From: Oscillospiraceae bacterium
GTDB taxonomy: Bacteria; Bacillota; Clostridia; Oscillospirales; Ruminococcaceae
Length of the DNA stretch: 57,694 nt
Assembly: GCA_029006135.1 (NCBI GenBank)
Contig: JAQXGE010000070.1
Coordinates: 1 to 57,694, forward strand
Reading direction: 5' to 3'
The first letter of the stretch is position 1. Each line of letters opens with the position of its first letter. Below, one piece after another: positions 51,874 to 57,694 of this stretch. A model generated the notes under the pieces. The model saw only the letters and a list, made by a program, of their open reading frames with translations. It made no database searches and was not told where the DNA came from. The position numbers and the translations under genes were made by a program.

Positions 51874-52506
51874 TTAAATTTCCCGGTTTTGATAGAAGCG
51901 GATGGACAGCATCCAGGATAATGCGTAAATCACTGCCGATGCGACAGCCACAATGACAAAAATAGAAATTTGAGACGCAGAAACCGCTGAGGCGGAACCG
52001 ATGGAATCAACAGATGCAATCCCGCCGATTACCCCGCAGGATACAATTATCACGACATAATAGGCAATTCGCCCCTTGTTTACGCCAAATTTATAAATGA
52101 ACGGGAGCAGGAACGCCGCAGGCAGCAAAGCAAGAGAGACAAATATCATGAGGTAAGAAAGCAACTTTTCTGTATTATAGGTGTTTGCAACAATCATGCC
52201 GACATACTGCGAAATACCGCTCAGCACAACCGTGCCCAGCCCTAAACAAAGGCTGACAATATACTTTGAAGATACAATCTGCGCTTTTGTATAGGGAAGT
52301 GTGGCTGCGTACTGGTCCCACTTTTCTTTTTCCTCATAGGCAATCAGATTCATGGCAATGACGCTGATGAAGATGAGCGGGTAGAAGGTGAAAAAGAAGT
52401 TCCCTTGCATGGCACCGCCAAGAATGGCAAATACCAATACAATAAAAAGCGTGTAGAGGCAGTAACTCTTGATGGCGTACCAATCTTTCAGCAGCAAACC
52501 TTTCAT
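51874..52506 (-). CDS. ABC-2 type permease
   Basis: A 210-residue membrane protein with about six helices; starts MKGLLLKDWYAIKSYCLY, and has AYEEKEKWDQYAATLPYTKAQIV, the cytoplasmic coupling loop seen in ABC2_membrane_5-type permeases. It overlaps the ATPase gene by 4 nt. With the YtrA-type regulator it makes a self-contained regulated transporter, of the type that often answers cell-wall stress or peptide antibiotics. Confidence 0.9.
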   Translation of the reverse strand: MKGLLLKDWYAIKSYCLYTLFIVLVFAILGGAMQGNFFFTFYPLIFISVIAMNLIAYEEKEKWDQYAATLPYTKAQIVSSKYIVSLCLGLGTVVLSGISQYVGMIVANTYNTEKLLSYLMIFVSLALLPAAFLLPFIYKFGVNKGRIAYYVVIIVSCGVIGGIASVDSIGSASAVSASQISIFVIVAVASAVIYALSWMLSIRFYQNREI

Positions 52507-53351
52507 TTTGCATCGGCCTCCTTGACCATAAAGATAAACAGTTGTTCGATGTCCACCGGGCTTTTTTCAATATCAAACGGCAGACCTTCTCGCTTCACAA
52601 GGGCCTCGGTGCTGTAAGCGGTTTTCTTTGTGCCGACAATGACGGAAGGATCCAGCATAGCCAGCTGTTCTTCCGTGCAGTGAATGAGGGCGTATTTGTC
52701 TTTGAGCGCATCTTTTTCTTCGCACAAAATCAGCTTGCCTTTGTGCAGGAAGGCAATGTAATCACAAATCTTTTCAAGGTCGCTGACAATGTGGGAGGAA
52801 ATCAGGATGGAATGCGTCTCGTCCCGGGTAAACTCACAGAAAATATCGAGGATTTCATCGCGGACAACCGGGTCAAGCCCCGATGTGGCTTCATCAAGAA
52901 TCAGCAGTTTGGCATGGTGGCTGAGAGCAACGGCAATGCCGAGCTTCATTTTCATGCCGCGGGAAAAATCTTTGAACTTTTTATTTTCAGACAGATTGAA
53001 GGCTTTCAAGTACCCGTCATACGCCGCCTGGTCCCAATTTGAAAAAGTGAGGCGCATGATTTTTCCTACCTGCACGGGCGTCAGACATTCGGAAATCCCT
53101 ACATCGTCAAGAACAACACCGATGTCCTCCTTCGTCAGACGCAGGTTCTCCCGGTTGTCTTTGCCGAGCAAGGTGATGGTGCCGCTGTCCCGCTTGAGCA
53201 TACCAAGAATCAGTTTGATTGTGGTGCTCTTTCCGGCGCCGTTTTCGCCAACCAGGCCCATGATTGTGCCTTGCGGTAATGTCAGGTCAAGGTGGTCAAG
53301 GGTGAAATCACCGTAGGACTTGGTAAGACCTCTGATTTCAATTGCGTTCAT
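52503..53351 (-). CDS. ABC transporter ATP-binding protein
   Basis: A 282-residue ATPase: Walker A GENGAGKST (about 35-43), signature FSRGMKMK, Walker B LLILDEATSGLDP, and the H-loop SSHIVSDLE. ATG 53351 is preferred over ATG 53357, because the GGAGG site is only 1-2 nt from the latter. The regulator's stop codon overlaps the first ATG. Partner of the following permease. Confidence 0.92.
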   Translation of the reverse strand: MNAIEIRGLTKSYGDFTLDHLDLTLPQGTIMGLVGENGAGKSTTIKLILGMLKRDSGTITLLGKDNRENLRLTKEDIGVVLDDVGISECLTPVQVGKIMRLTFSNWDQAAYDGYLKAFNLSENKKFKDFSRGMKMKLGIAVALSHHAKLLILDEATSGLDPVVRDEILDIFCEFTRDETHSILISSHIVSDLEKICDYIAFLHKGKLILCEEKDALKDKYALIHCTEEQLAMLDPSVIVGTKKTAYSTEALVKREGLPFDIEKSPVDIEQLFIFMVKEADAK

Positions 53352-53353
53352 GT

Positions 53354-53725
53354 TCATTCCTCCGCTGCGCAGTTTATCATTTCGATAATATCGGATTTTG
53401 ACAGATTGCAGGTGGCCGCAAGATGCATAATCTGCGTGATGTGGTCCTCAATTTTTTTGAGATTTTCTTCCCGGAGCATTTCTACGTTTTTTGCAGCAAC
53501 AAAGCATCCTTTCGCGGCGACTGTATAGATAAAGCCGTCCTTTTCAAGTTCATCATACGCCCGTTTGGTTGTGATGACGCTGATTCGCAAATCTTTGGCA
53601 AGATTCCGAATGGACGGCAGAAGCTCATCTTCTTTCAGCTCGCCGCTTATGATTTGCGCTTTGATCTGTGTGTAGATCTGTTCATAAATCGGGCAGCCGC
53701 TTTTATTGTCAATGAAAAGATTCAT
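53354..53725 (-). CDS. YtrA-type GntR family transcriptional regulator
   Basis: A 123-residue repressor. The winged helix (about 10-75: PIYEQIYTQIKAQIISGELKEDELLPSIR, then DLRISVITTKRAYDELEKDGF) is typical of GntR proteins; the short C-terminal helical part without an effector domain is typical of the YtrA subfamily. It is first in an operon with an ABC transporter, the usual YtrA setting. An inverted repeat overlaps its promoter (53745-53767), so it probably represses its own operon until an inducer is present. Confidence 0.93.
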   Translation of the reverse strand: MNLFIDNKSGCPIYEQIYTQIKAQIISGELKEDELLPSIRNLAKDLRISVITTKRAYDELEKDGFIYTVAAKGCFVAAKNVEMLREENLKKIEDHITQIMHLAATCNLSKSDIIEMINCAAEE

Positions 53726-53744
53726 GCATCCTCCTCCTTGCTAT

Positions 53745-53767
53745 CTGTATATGAACAGTATATACAG
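53745..53767. promoter_or_regulatory. likely operator of the YtrA-type regulator
   Basis: CTGTATAT (53745-53752) and ATATACAG (53760-53767) are exact inverse repeats with a 7-nt centre, and cover the -10 box of the operon promoter. Confidence 0.65.
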
Positions 53768-53785
53768 CAATAACAGATAAGTCAA
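53757..53785 (-). promoter_or_regulatory. promoter of the regulator-ABC operon
   Basis: On the minus strand, TTGACT (complement of 53780-53785), a 17-bp spacer and TATACT (complement of 53757-53762). Confidence 0.75.
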
Positions 53786-53839
53786 TAGCATTTGAACGAT
53801 TTTTTAAAATTACGAGCAGGAAAACACAGAACAAAATAA

Positions 53840-53879
53840 GAACGGACAAAGACACTGAGGAATGTGCCTTTGTCCGTTC
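53840..53879 (-). terminator. terminator after comM
   Basis: A 16-position stem (53840-53855 with 53864-53879, one mismatch) with an 8-nt loop; on the minus strand it is followed by TTATTTTGTT. Confidence 0.8.
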
Positions 53880-53952
53880 CTGACGTAAGGGATGATGTTC
53901 TTGTGCGTCCGAAACCGGAAAAGCGGCGGACACAATTTATGCAAAAGTATTT

Positions 53953-55587
53953 TCAGTCAAATTCGATTTTCAAGTTAGGGTCAATATGAGGAATGTTTAC
54001 CTCCGGTTCTTCCTCCGGTTCAGCTTCGGCCTCAGGCTCGGCTGTGCGCATACTTGTTCTGAATCTCGGGGAGACAGGGCGATCCATGCGGCGGTACTGG
54101 AGTGCTTCCATCAATTCGGTGGTTCCGATATTTTCTACGCCGTTGAGGTCCGCAACGGTGCGGGCCACCCGCAGGATGCGGTCGTAGGCGCGGGCACTGT
54201 AGCCCATCTTCTCAAAAGCGTTTTGCAGCATGGTCTGTGCCTCGGGCGTCAGCTGGCAATACTGGCGCAAGATGCCGGTGGGCAGGTGCGCATTGCAGTG
54301 AAAGCCCATTCCCGCATAGCGGTCTTGCTGGATCCGGCGAACATACTCCACGCGGGCACGGATACTGCTGCTGGGTTCTCCGCACGCCTCGGCGGCCAGT
54401 TCCTTGTATTCTACGGGACGCGCCTCAACGTGGATGTCAATGCGGTCGAGCAGCGGACCGGAAATTCTCTGCCGATAACGCTCAATGGCAGTGGGAGTAC
54501 AGGTGCATTCGCGCACGCCGGAACCGTAATATCCGCATTTGCAGGGATTCATCGCGGCAACCAGCATGAAACGGCAGGGATAGGTGGCGGAGCCATTGAC
54601 GCGGCTGACCAGTACGTGACCGTCCTCCAGCGGCTGACGAAGAACCTCGAGTGCATCCCGGCTGAACTCCGGCAGCTCATCCAAAAAGAGTACGCCATTG
54701 TGCGCAAGGCTTACTTCACCGGGGCGCGGCATGGAACCGCCGCCCGCCAGTGCGGTAGCGCTCACGCTGTGGTGCGGACTGCGGAATGGTCTTTCCCAAA
54801 TCAGCCCGGTTCCGGAACGCACAAGACCTGCAACGGAGTAAACGGCGGTGGTTTCCAGTGCTTCCTCATAGGTCAAAGGAGGAAGAATGCCGGGCAAACG
54901 CTTGGCAAGCATACTTTTTCCGGTGCCGGGAGGGCCAATCATCAGCAAGTTGTGCCCGCCTGCGGCGGCAACTTCCATGGCGCGGCGTGCCTCAGCCTGG
55001 CCGCGCACATCACTGAAATCCGGCCCCAGCCACTGCCCGGCGGCATCGTAGCCGGTGCGCTGAGCGGGACTGAGAACTTGCTCCCCGAGCAGGTGATTGA
55101 CAACATCCAGCGCACTGCGGGCAGGGTAGACTGTCAGACCTTCAGCTACAGCAGCCTCAGCGGCATTCTCTGCGGGAACAAACAATTCGGTGATTCCGGA
55201 CTTGACGGCGGCCAGTGCCATGGGCAGTGCGCCGTCAATCGAGCGCAGACTGCCGTCGAGACCCAATTCACCAAGGAACGCCTGGTGCGGGCCGGGGCAG
55301 GGAATCTGTTTTTCGGCAGCCAAAATGCCGATAAAGACCGGAAGATCATACAGTGAACCGGTTTTGCGTACGTCCGCAGGGGCAAAGTTTACCGTGATAT
55401 GACTCGCCGGCCAGGGACAACGCAGGTTCTTTACCGCGCTGCGCACCCGCTCGCTGCTCTCTTTCACGGCGTTGTCCGGCAAACCAACCATGACAAACTT
55501 GGGCAGGCCGCTCGACAGGTGTACCTCCACCGTCACAGGATACCCTTCGAGTCCCAAAACGCCAAGACTTACAATATGTGCATACAT
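53953..55587 (-). CDS. comM: ComM/YifB family AAA ATPase (Mg-chelatase-like)
   Basis: A 544-residue protein. In naturally competent bacteria ComM is a hexameric helicase that helps integrate imported DNA; homologues are widespread in other bacteria. The N-terminal Lon-like domain begins MYAHIVSLGVLGLEGYPV, with VEVHLSSGLPKFVMVGLPD. The AAA core shows GPPGTGKSMLAKRLPGILPP (Walker A), FLDELPEFSRDALEVLRQPL, and the zinc-like Cys cluster CKCGYYGSGVRECTC. ATG 55587 is chosen; the frame to 55692 crosses the promoter. The C-terminal tail is Glu/Pro-rich. Confidence 0.92.
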   Translation of the reverse strand: MYAHIVSLGVLGLEGYPVTVEVHLSSGLPKFVMVGLPDNAVKESSERVRSAVKNLRCPWPASHITVNFAPADVRKTGSLYDLPVFIGILAAEKQIPCPGPHQAFLGELGLDGSLRSIDGALPMALAAVKSGITELFVPAENAAEAAVAEGLTVYPARSALDVVNHLLGEQVLSPAQRTGYDAAGQWLGPDFSDVRGQAEARRAMEVAAAGGHNLLMIGPPGTGKSMLAKRLPGILPPLTYEEALETTAVYSVAGLVRSGTGLIWERPFRSPHHSVSATALAGGGSMPRPGEVSLAHNGVLFLDELPEFSRDALEVLRQPLEDGHVLVSRVNGSATYPCRFMLVAAMNPCKCGYYGSGVRECTCTPTAIERYRQRISGPLLDRIDIHVEARPVEYKELAAEACGEPSSSIRARVEYVRRIQQDRYAGMGFHCNAHLPTGILRQYCQLTPEAQTMLQNAFEKMGYSARAYDRILRVARTVADLNGVENIGTTELMEALQYRRMDRPVSPRFRTSMRTAEPEAEAEPEEEPEVNIPHIDPNLKIEFD

Positions 55588-55626
55588 GGGGTGAATCCTT
55601 CCCTTAACAGAGATAATCTTATTTTC

Positions 55627-55655
55627 AGTATAACTTTTTTTGCACTGTACGGCAA
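55627..55655 (-). promoter_or_regulatory. promoter of comM
   Basis: On the minus strand, TTGCCG (complement of 55650-55655), a 17-bp spacer and TATACT (complement of 55627-55632). Confidence 0.65.
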
Positions 55656-55738
55656 GAGCATTTTGAAGTATATACAAAATCTTTCTTGACAAATATCAAA
55701 AATCCGTGCAAAAACCCGGTTTTGAGGGGGATTTTCGA

Positions 55739-55767
55739 TTGACAAGAGACGTTCAAATTGGTATATT
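55739..55767 (+). promoter_or_regulatory. promoter of pgm
   Basis: TTGACA (55739-55744), a 17-bp spacer and TATATT (55762-55767), 49 bp before the start. Confidence 0.75.
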
Positions 55768-55816
55768 TATGGTAACCAAGTAAATTTATCCAAAATTTAT
55801 CTTTGGAAAGAAAGCG

Positions 55817-57511
55817 ATGGTGTCTAAAATGTATAAAGAAATGTTTGACCGCTGGCTGGCCGCCGATTTGGATGATCCTGACCTTAAGCCGGAACTGGAA
55901 TCCGTCAAGGATGACGATGCCGCCATTCAGGACCGCTTTGCTGTGGCGCTCAAATTCGGCACCGCCGGTCTGCGCGGCGTGATCGGCGCCGGCACCAACC
56001 GCATGAATATCTATGTGGTTCGTCAGGCAACGCAGGGCCTTGCCAACTGGGTCAAGACGCAGGGCGGCAGCCAGACGGTTGCCATCAGCTATGACAGCCG
56101 CATCAAATCCGATGTGTTTGCCCGCGCAGCTGCGGAAGTTCTTGCCGCCAACGGGATTCACGTTCGCATTTACAAGGCACTTATGCCGGTTCCCGCTCTG
56201 AGCTTTGCCACCCGCTATTATCACTGCAATGCCGGCATTATGGTCACGGCATCCCACAATCCTGCCAAGTATAACGGCTATAAGGCCTATGGCCCCGATG
56301 GCTGCCAGATGACAGATGAGGCCGCCGATGTGGTCTACGCCGAGATTCAGAAAACCGATATTCTGACCGGTGCCGCCATCCTCCCGTTTGAGGAGGGCTT
56401 GGAAAAGGGAATCATCGAGTATGTCGGGGATGACTGCATCAATGCGCTGTATGAAGCCATTGAGGCGCGCTCTATCCGTCCTGGCATCTGCAAGACAGCT
56501 GGTCTCAAGCTGGTATACAGCCCGCTGAACGGCTCCGGTCTTGTTCCTGTCACCCACGTTCTCAAGGACATCGGCATCACGGATATCACGATTGTCCCCG
56601 AGCAGAAGGACCCCGATGGCAATTTCCCCACCTGCCCCTATCCCAACCCCGAAATTTTTGAGGCACTGCGCCTTGGCCTTGAACTTGCCGAAAAGTCCGG
56701 TGCGGATCTGATGCTCGCCACTGACCCCGATGCGGACCGCGTCGGTATTGCCGTCAAGTGCAAGGATGGCAGTTATGAACTGCTCAGCGGCAACGAAGTC
56801 GGTGTTCTGCTTCTTGATTATATCTGCGCAGGCCGCATTGAGCAGGGAACCATGCCCAAGAACCCGGTCATGTGCAAGTCTATCGTTTCCACGCCGCTGG
56901 CCGATGCCGTGGCAGAACATTATGGTGTTGAATGCCGCAACGTGCTGACCGGCTTCAAGTGGATTGGTGATCAGATTGCCAAACTCGAGGCTGCCGGCGA
57001 AGTGGACCGCTTTATCTTCGGATTTGAGGAAAGCTACGGCTATCTGGCAGGGCCTTATGTTCGTGATAAGGATGCCATCATCGGCTCTATGCTGATTTGC
57101 GAGATGGCTGCTTACTACCGCTCTAAGGGCAGCTCCATTAAGGAAGAACTGGAACGCATTTACAGTGAGTACGGCCGCTACCTGAATAAGGTGGACAGCT
57201 TTGAGTTCCCGGGCCTGTCCGGTATGGACAAGATGGCCGGAATTATGGAAGGTCTGCGCAAAGATCCGCCCAAGGAATTTGCCGGTGACAAGGTTGTCAA
57301 GGTTACGGACTATGAGAAGCCCGAGGAAACCGGTCTGCCCGCTGCCAACGTGCTGATTTACAAGCTGGAATCCGGTGCTACCGTTGTGGTGCGTCCCTCC
57401 GGCACCGAGCCTAAGATTAAAACTTACTTCACCACGCTCGGCAAGGATCTTGCCGAGGCACAGGCAAAGAAAGATGCGCTGGCTGAGGCGGTCAAGCCTA
57501 TTCTGGCGTAA
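55817..57511 (+). CDS. pgm: phosphoglucomutase/phosphomannomutase
   Basis: Interconverts glucose (or mannose) 1- and 6-phosphates, linking glycolysis to glycogen and wall-sugar synthesis. It has 564 residues of the alpha-D-phosphohexomutase family: KFGTAGLRGVIGAGTNRMN, the phosphoserine loop TASHNPAKYNGYK (about 140), the metal loop DPDADRVG, sugar-binding GFEESYGYL, and the phosphate-binding RPSGTEPK. It is of the PgcA type of Bacillota. ATG 55817 is used; ATG 55829 is a weaker alternative. No terminator is visible before the next promoter at 57521. Confidence 0.95.
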   Translation: MVSKMYKEMFDRWLAADLDDPDLKPELESVKDDDAAIQDRFAVALKFGTAGLRGVIGAGTNRMNIYVVRQATQGLANWVKTQGGSQTVAISYDSRIKSDVFARAAAEVLAANGIHVRIYKALMPVPALSFATRYYHCNAGIMVTASHNPAKYNGYKAYGPDGCQMTDEAADVVYAEIQKTDILTGAAILPFEEGLEKGIIEYVGDDCINALYEAIEARSIRPGICKTAGLKLVYSPLNGSGLVPVTHVLKDIGITDITIVPEQKDPDGNFPTCPYPNPEIFEALRLGLELAEKSGADLMLATDPDADRVGIAVKCKDGSYELLSGNEVGVLLLDYICAGRIEQGTMPKNPVMCKSIVSTPLADAVAEHYGVECRNVLTGFKWIGDQIAKLEAAGEVDRFIFGFEESYGYLAGPYVRDKDAIIGSMLICEMAAYYRSKGSSIKEELERIYSEYGRYLNKVDSFEFPGLSGMDKMAGIMEGLRKDPPKEFAGDKVVKVTDYEKPEETGLPAANVLIYKLESGATVVVRPSGTEPKIKTYFTTLGKDLAEAQAKKDALAEAVKPILA

Positions 57512-57520
57512 AAACAGTAC

Positions 57521-57549
57521 TTGACAAAGGAATCTTGTTCTGCTACAAT
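57521..57549 (+). promoter_or_regulatory. promoter of the gene at the right edge
   Basis: TTGACA (57521-57526), a 17-bp spacer and TACAAT (57544-57549), directly after pgm. Confidence 0.8.
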
Positions 57550-57555
57550 ATTAAG

Positions 57556-57660
57556 GCAATCGTTCAGATGGCTGCTCCATTCGCACAGGATGGCGACTGC
57601 TGGTAGCCGAAATTCGAAGATTGTGATGAGCACATATATCAAGTATGGCTCCCTTTAGTC
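57556..57660 (+). promoter_or_regulatory. structured 5' leader, possible cis-regulatory RNA
   Basis: The leader can fold into a long-range stem CAATC/GATTG (57557-57561 with 57619-57623) enclosing GGCT/AGCC and CCAT/ATGG helices, then a second hairpin GAGC-A-CATA/TATG-GCTC (57628-57651). No T-run follows, so it is not a plain terminator. A ribosomal-protein leader is one possibility. I recognise no known class. Confidence 0.45.
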
Positions 57661-57685
57661 ATGATCGAGAAAGAGGTGAAAATCA

Positions 57686-57694
57686 ATGAAGCAG
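57686..57694 (+). CDS. start of an unidentified gene cut by the window edge
   Basis: AGAGGTGAAAATCA precedes ATG 57686, a good ribosome binding site. Only three codons (Met-Lys-Gln) are visible, too little for identification. L31 (rpmE) proteins of Clostridia often begin this way, which is a weak hint only. Confidence 0.5.

Noticed and set aside
53709-53933. 74-residue minus-strand frame upstream of the GntR regulator
   Set aside because: It overlaps the promoter, operator and comM terminator and has no ribosome binding site.
53986-55356. 456-residue plus-strand frame opposite comM
   Set aside because: Antisense shadow; the minus strand has a full AAA ATPase with Walker motifs.
55625-56920. 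431-residue minus-strand frame opposite pgm
   Set aside because: Antisense shadow; pgm has all family motifs and its own promoter.
1-57694. CRISPR arrays, insertion sequences, rRNA genes
   Set aside because: No regularly spaced repeats, transposase motifs or rRNA signatures were seen on either strand.

Overview
The window reads as chromosome of a low-to-mid GC Gram-positive anaerobe of the class Clostridia, most likely an Oscillospiraceae/Ruminococcaceae relative (Faecalibacterium, Gemmiger or Subdoligranulum type). This is inferred from protein character and gene order: rnj-gdpP-rplI-dnaB-tilS-hpt-ftsH, scpA-scpB-DUF2953-ytfJ-rluB, strong AGGAGG ribosome binding sites, sigma-A promoters with 17-bp spacers, frequent TTG/GTG starts and a Cys4 zinc form of L28. 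No rRNA, CRISPR array, insertion sequence or integrase was seen. The only mobile-element trace is at the extreme left edge.

Layout. 1-420: a minus-strand fragment with an HEFVH metallopeptidase motif, resembling the large polyproteins of phages and conjugative elements; it runs off the left edge. 548-3819: MATE exporter, a LysA-family decarboxylase and a small membrane protein. 3915-5464 (minus): rnhA-mnmA. 5802-16869: a long housekeeping run (RNase J, GdpP, L9, DnaB, TilS, Hpt, FtsH) ending in an unrecognised tail-anchored zinc-ribbon protein. 16989-19889 (minus): a DUF6311-like membrane protein followed by an RluA-type pseudouridine synthase. 20063-20149: tRNA-Leu(CAG). 20299-23730 (minus): MFS transporter, GH31 glycosidase and a tiny ORF. 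23871-25280: a 70-aa protein and a CrtC/AttH lipocalin-like protein. 25482-26447: Pta. 26611-28827 (minus): pyk-luxS. 29086-33406: deoB, a DUF218 protein, an unusual alpha/beta hydrolase and a DUF6056-like membrane protein. 33522-33974 (minus): L28 and a DUF4250 protein. 34198-38271: M50 protease, scpA, scpB, DUF2953, ytfJ, rluB. 38453-41631: a transcarboxylase-like trio. 41719-43887: divergent coaX and coaBC. 44114-48539: a GldA/GldF/GldG/DUF4340 ABC cassette. 48661-51790: NagZ-like lipoprotein, GT4 glycosyltransferase, Ogg glycosylase. 51874-53725 (minus): YtrA-type GntR regulator with its own ABC transporter. 53953-55587 (minus): ComM. 55817-57511: phosphoglucomutase. A promoter, a structured leader and the first three codons of another gene end the window.

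How the genes fit together. Most of the window is core information processing (replication, tRNA modification, RNA decay, chromosome segregation, c-di-AMP turnover) and central metabolism. Pyk, Pta and the biotin-dependent trio sit on the pyruvate/acetyl-CoA node of a fermenter. CoaX and CoaBC supply CoA. GH31 plus MFS handle imported oligosaccharides, and phosphoglucomutase and deoB handle sugar phosphates. The less understood parts are the FtsH-linked zinc-ribbon tail-anchored protein, the hydrolase whose nucleophile elbow carries Asp instead of Ser, the Gld-like ABC cassette in a non-gliding lineage, the CrtC-like protein with its small neighbour, the transcarboxylase-like trio with a divergent carboxyltransferase, and the folded leader at the right edge. 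All function names come from reading motifs by eye; no database search was run.
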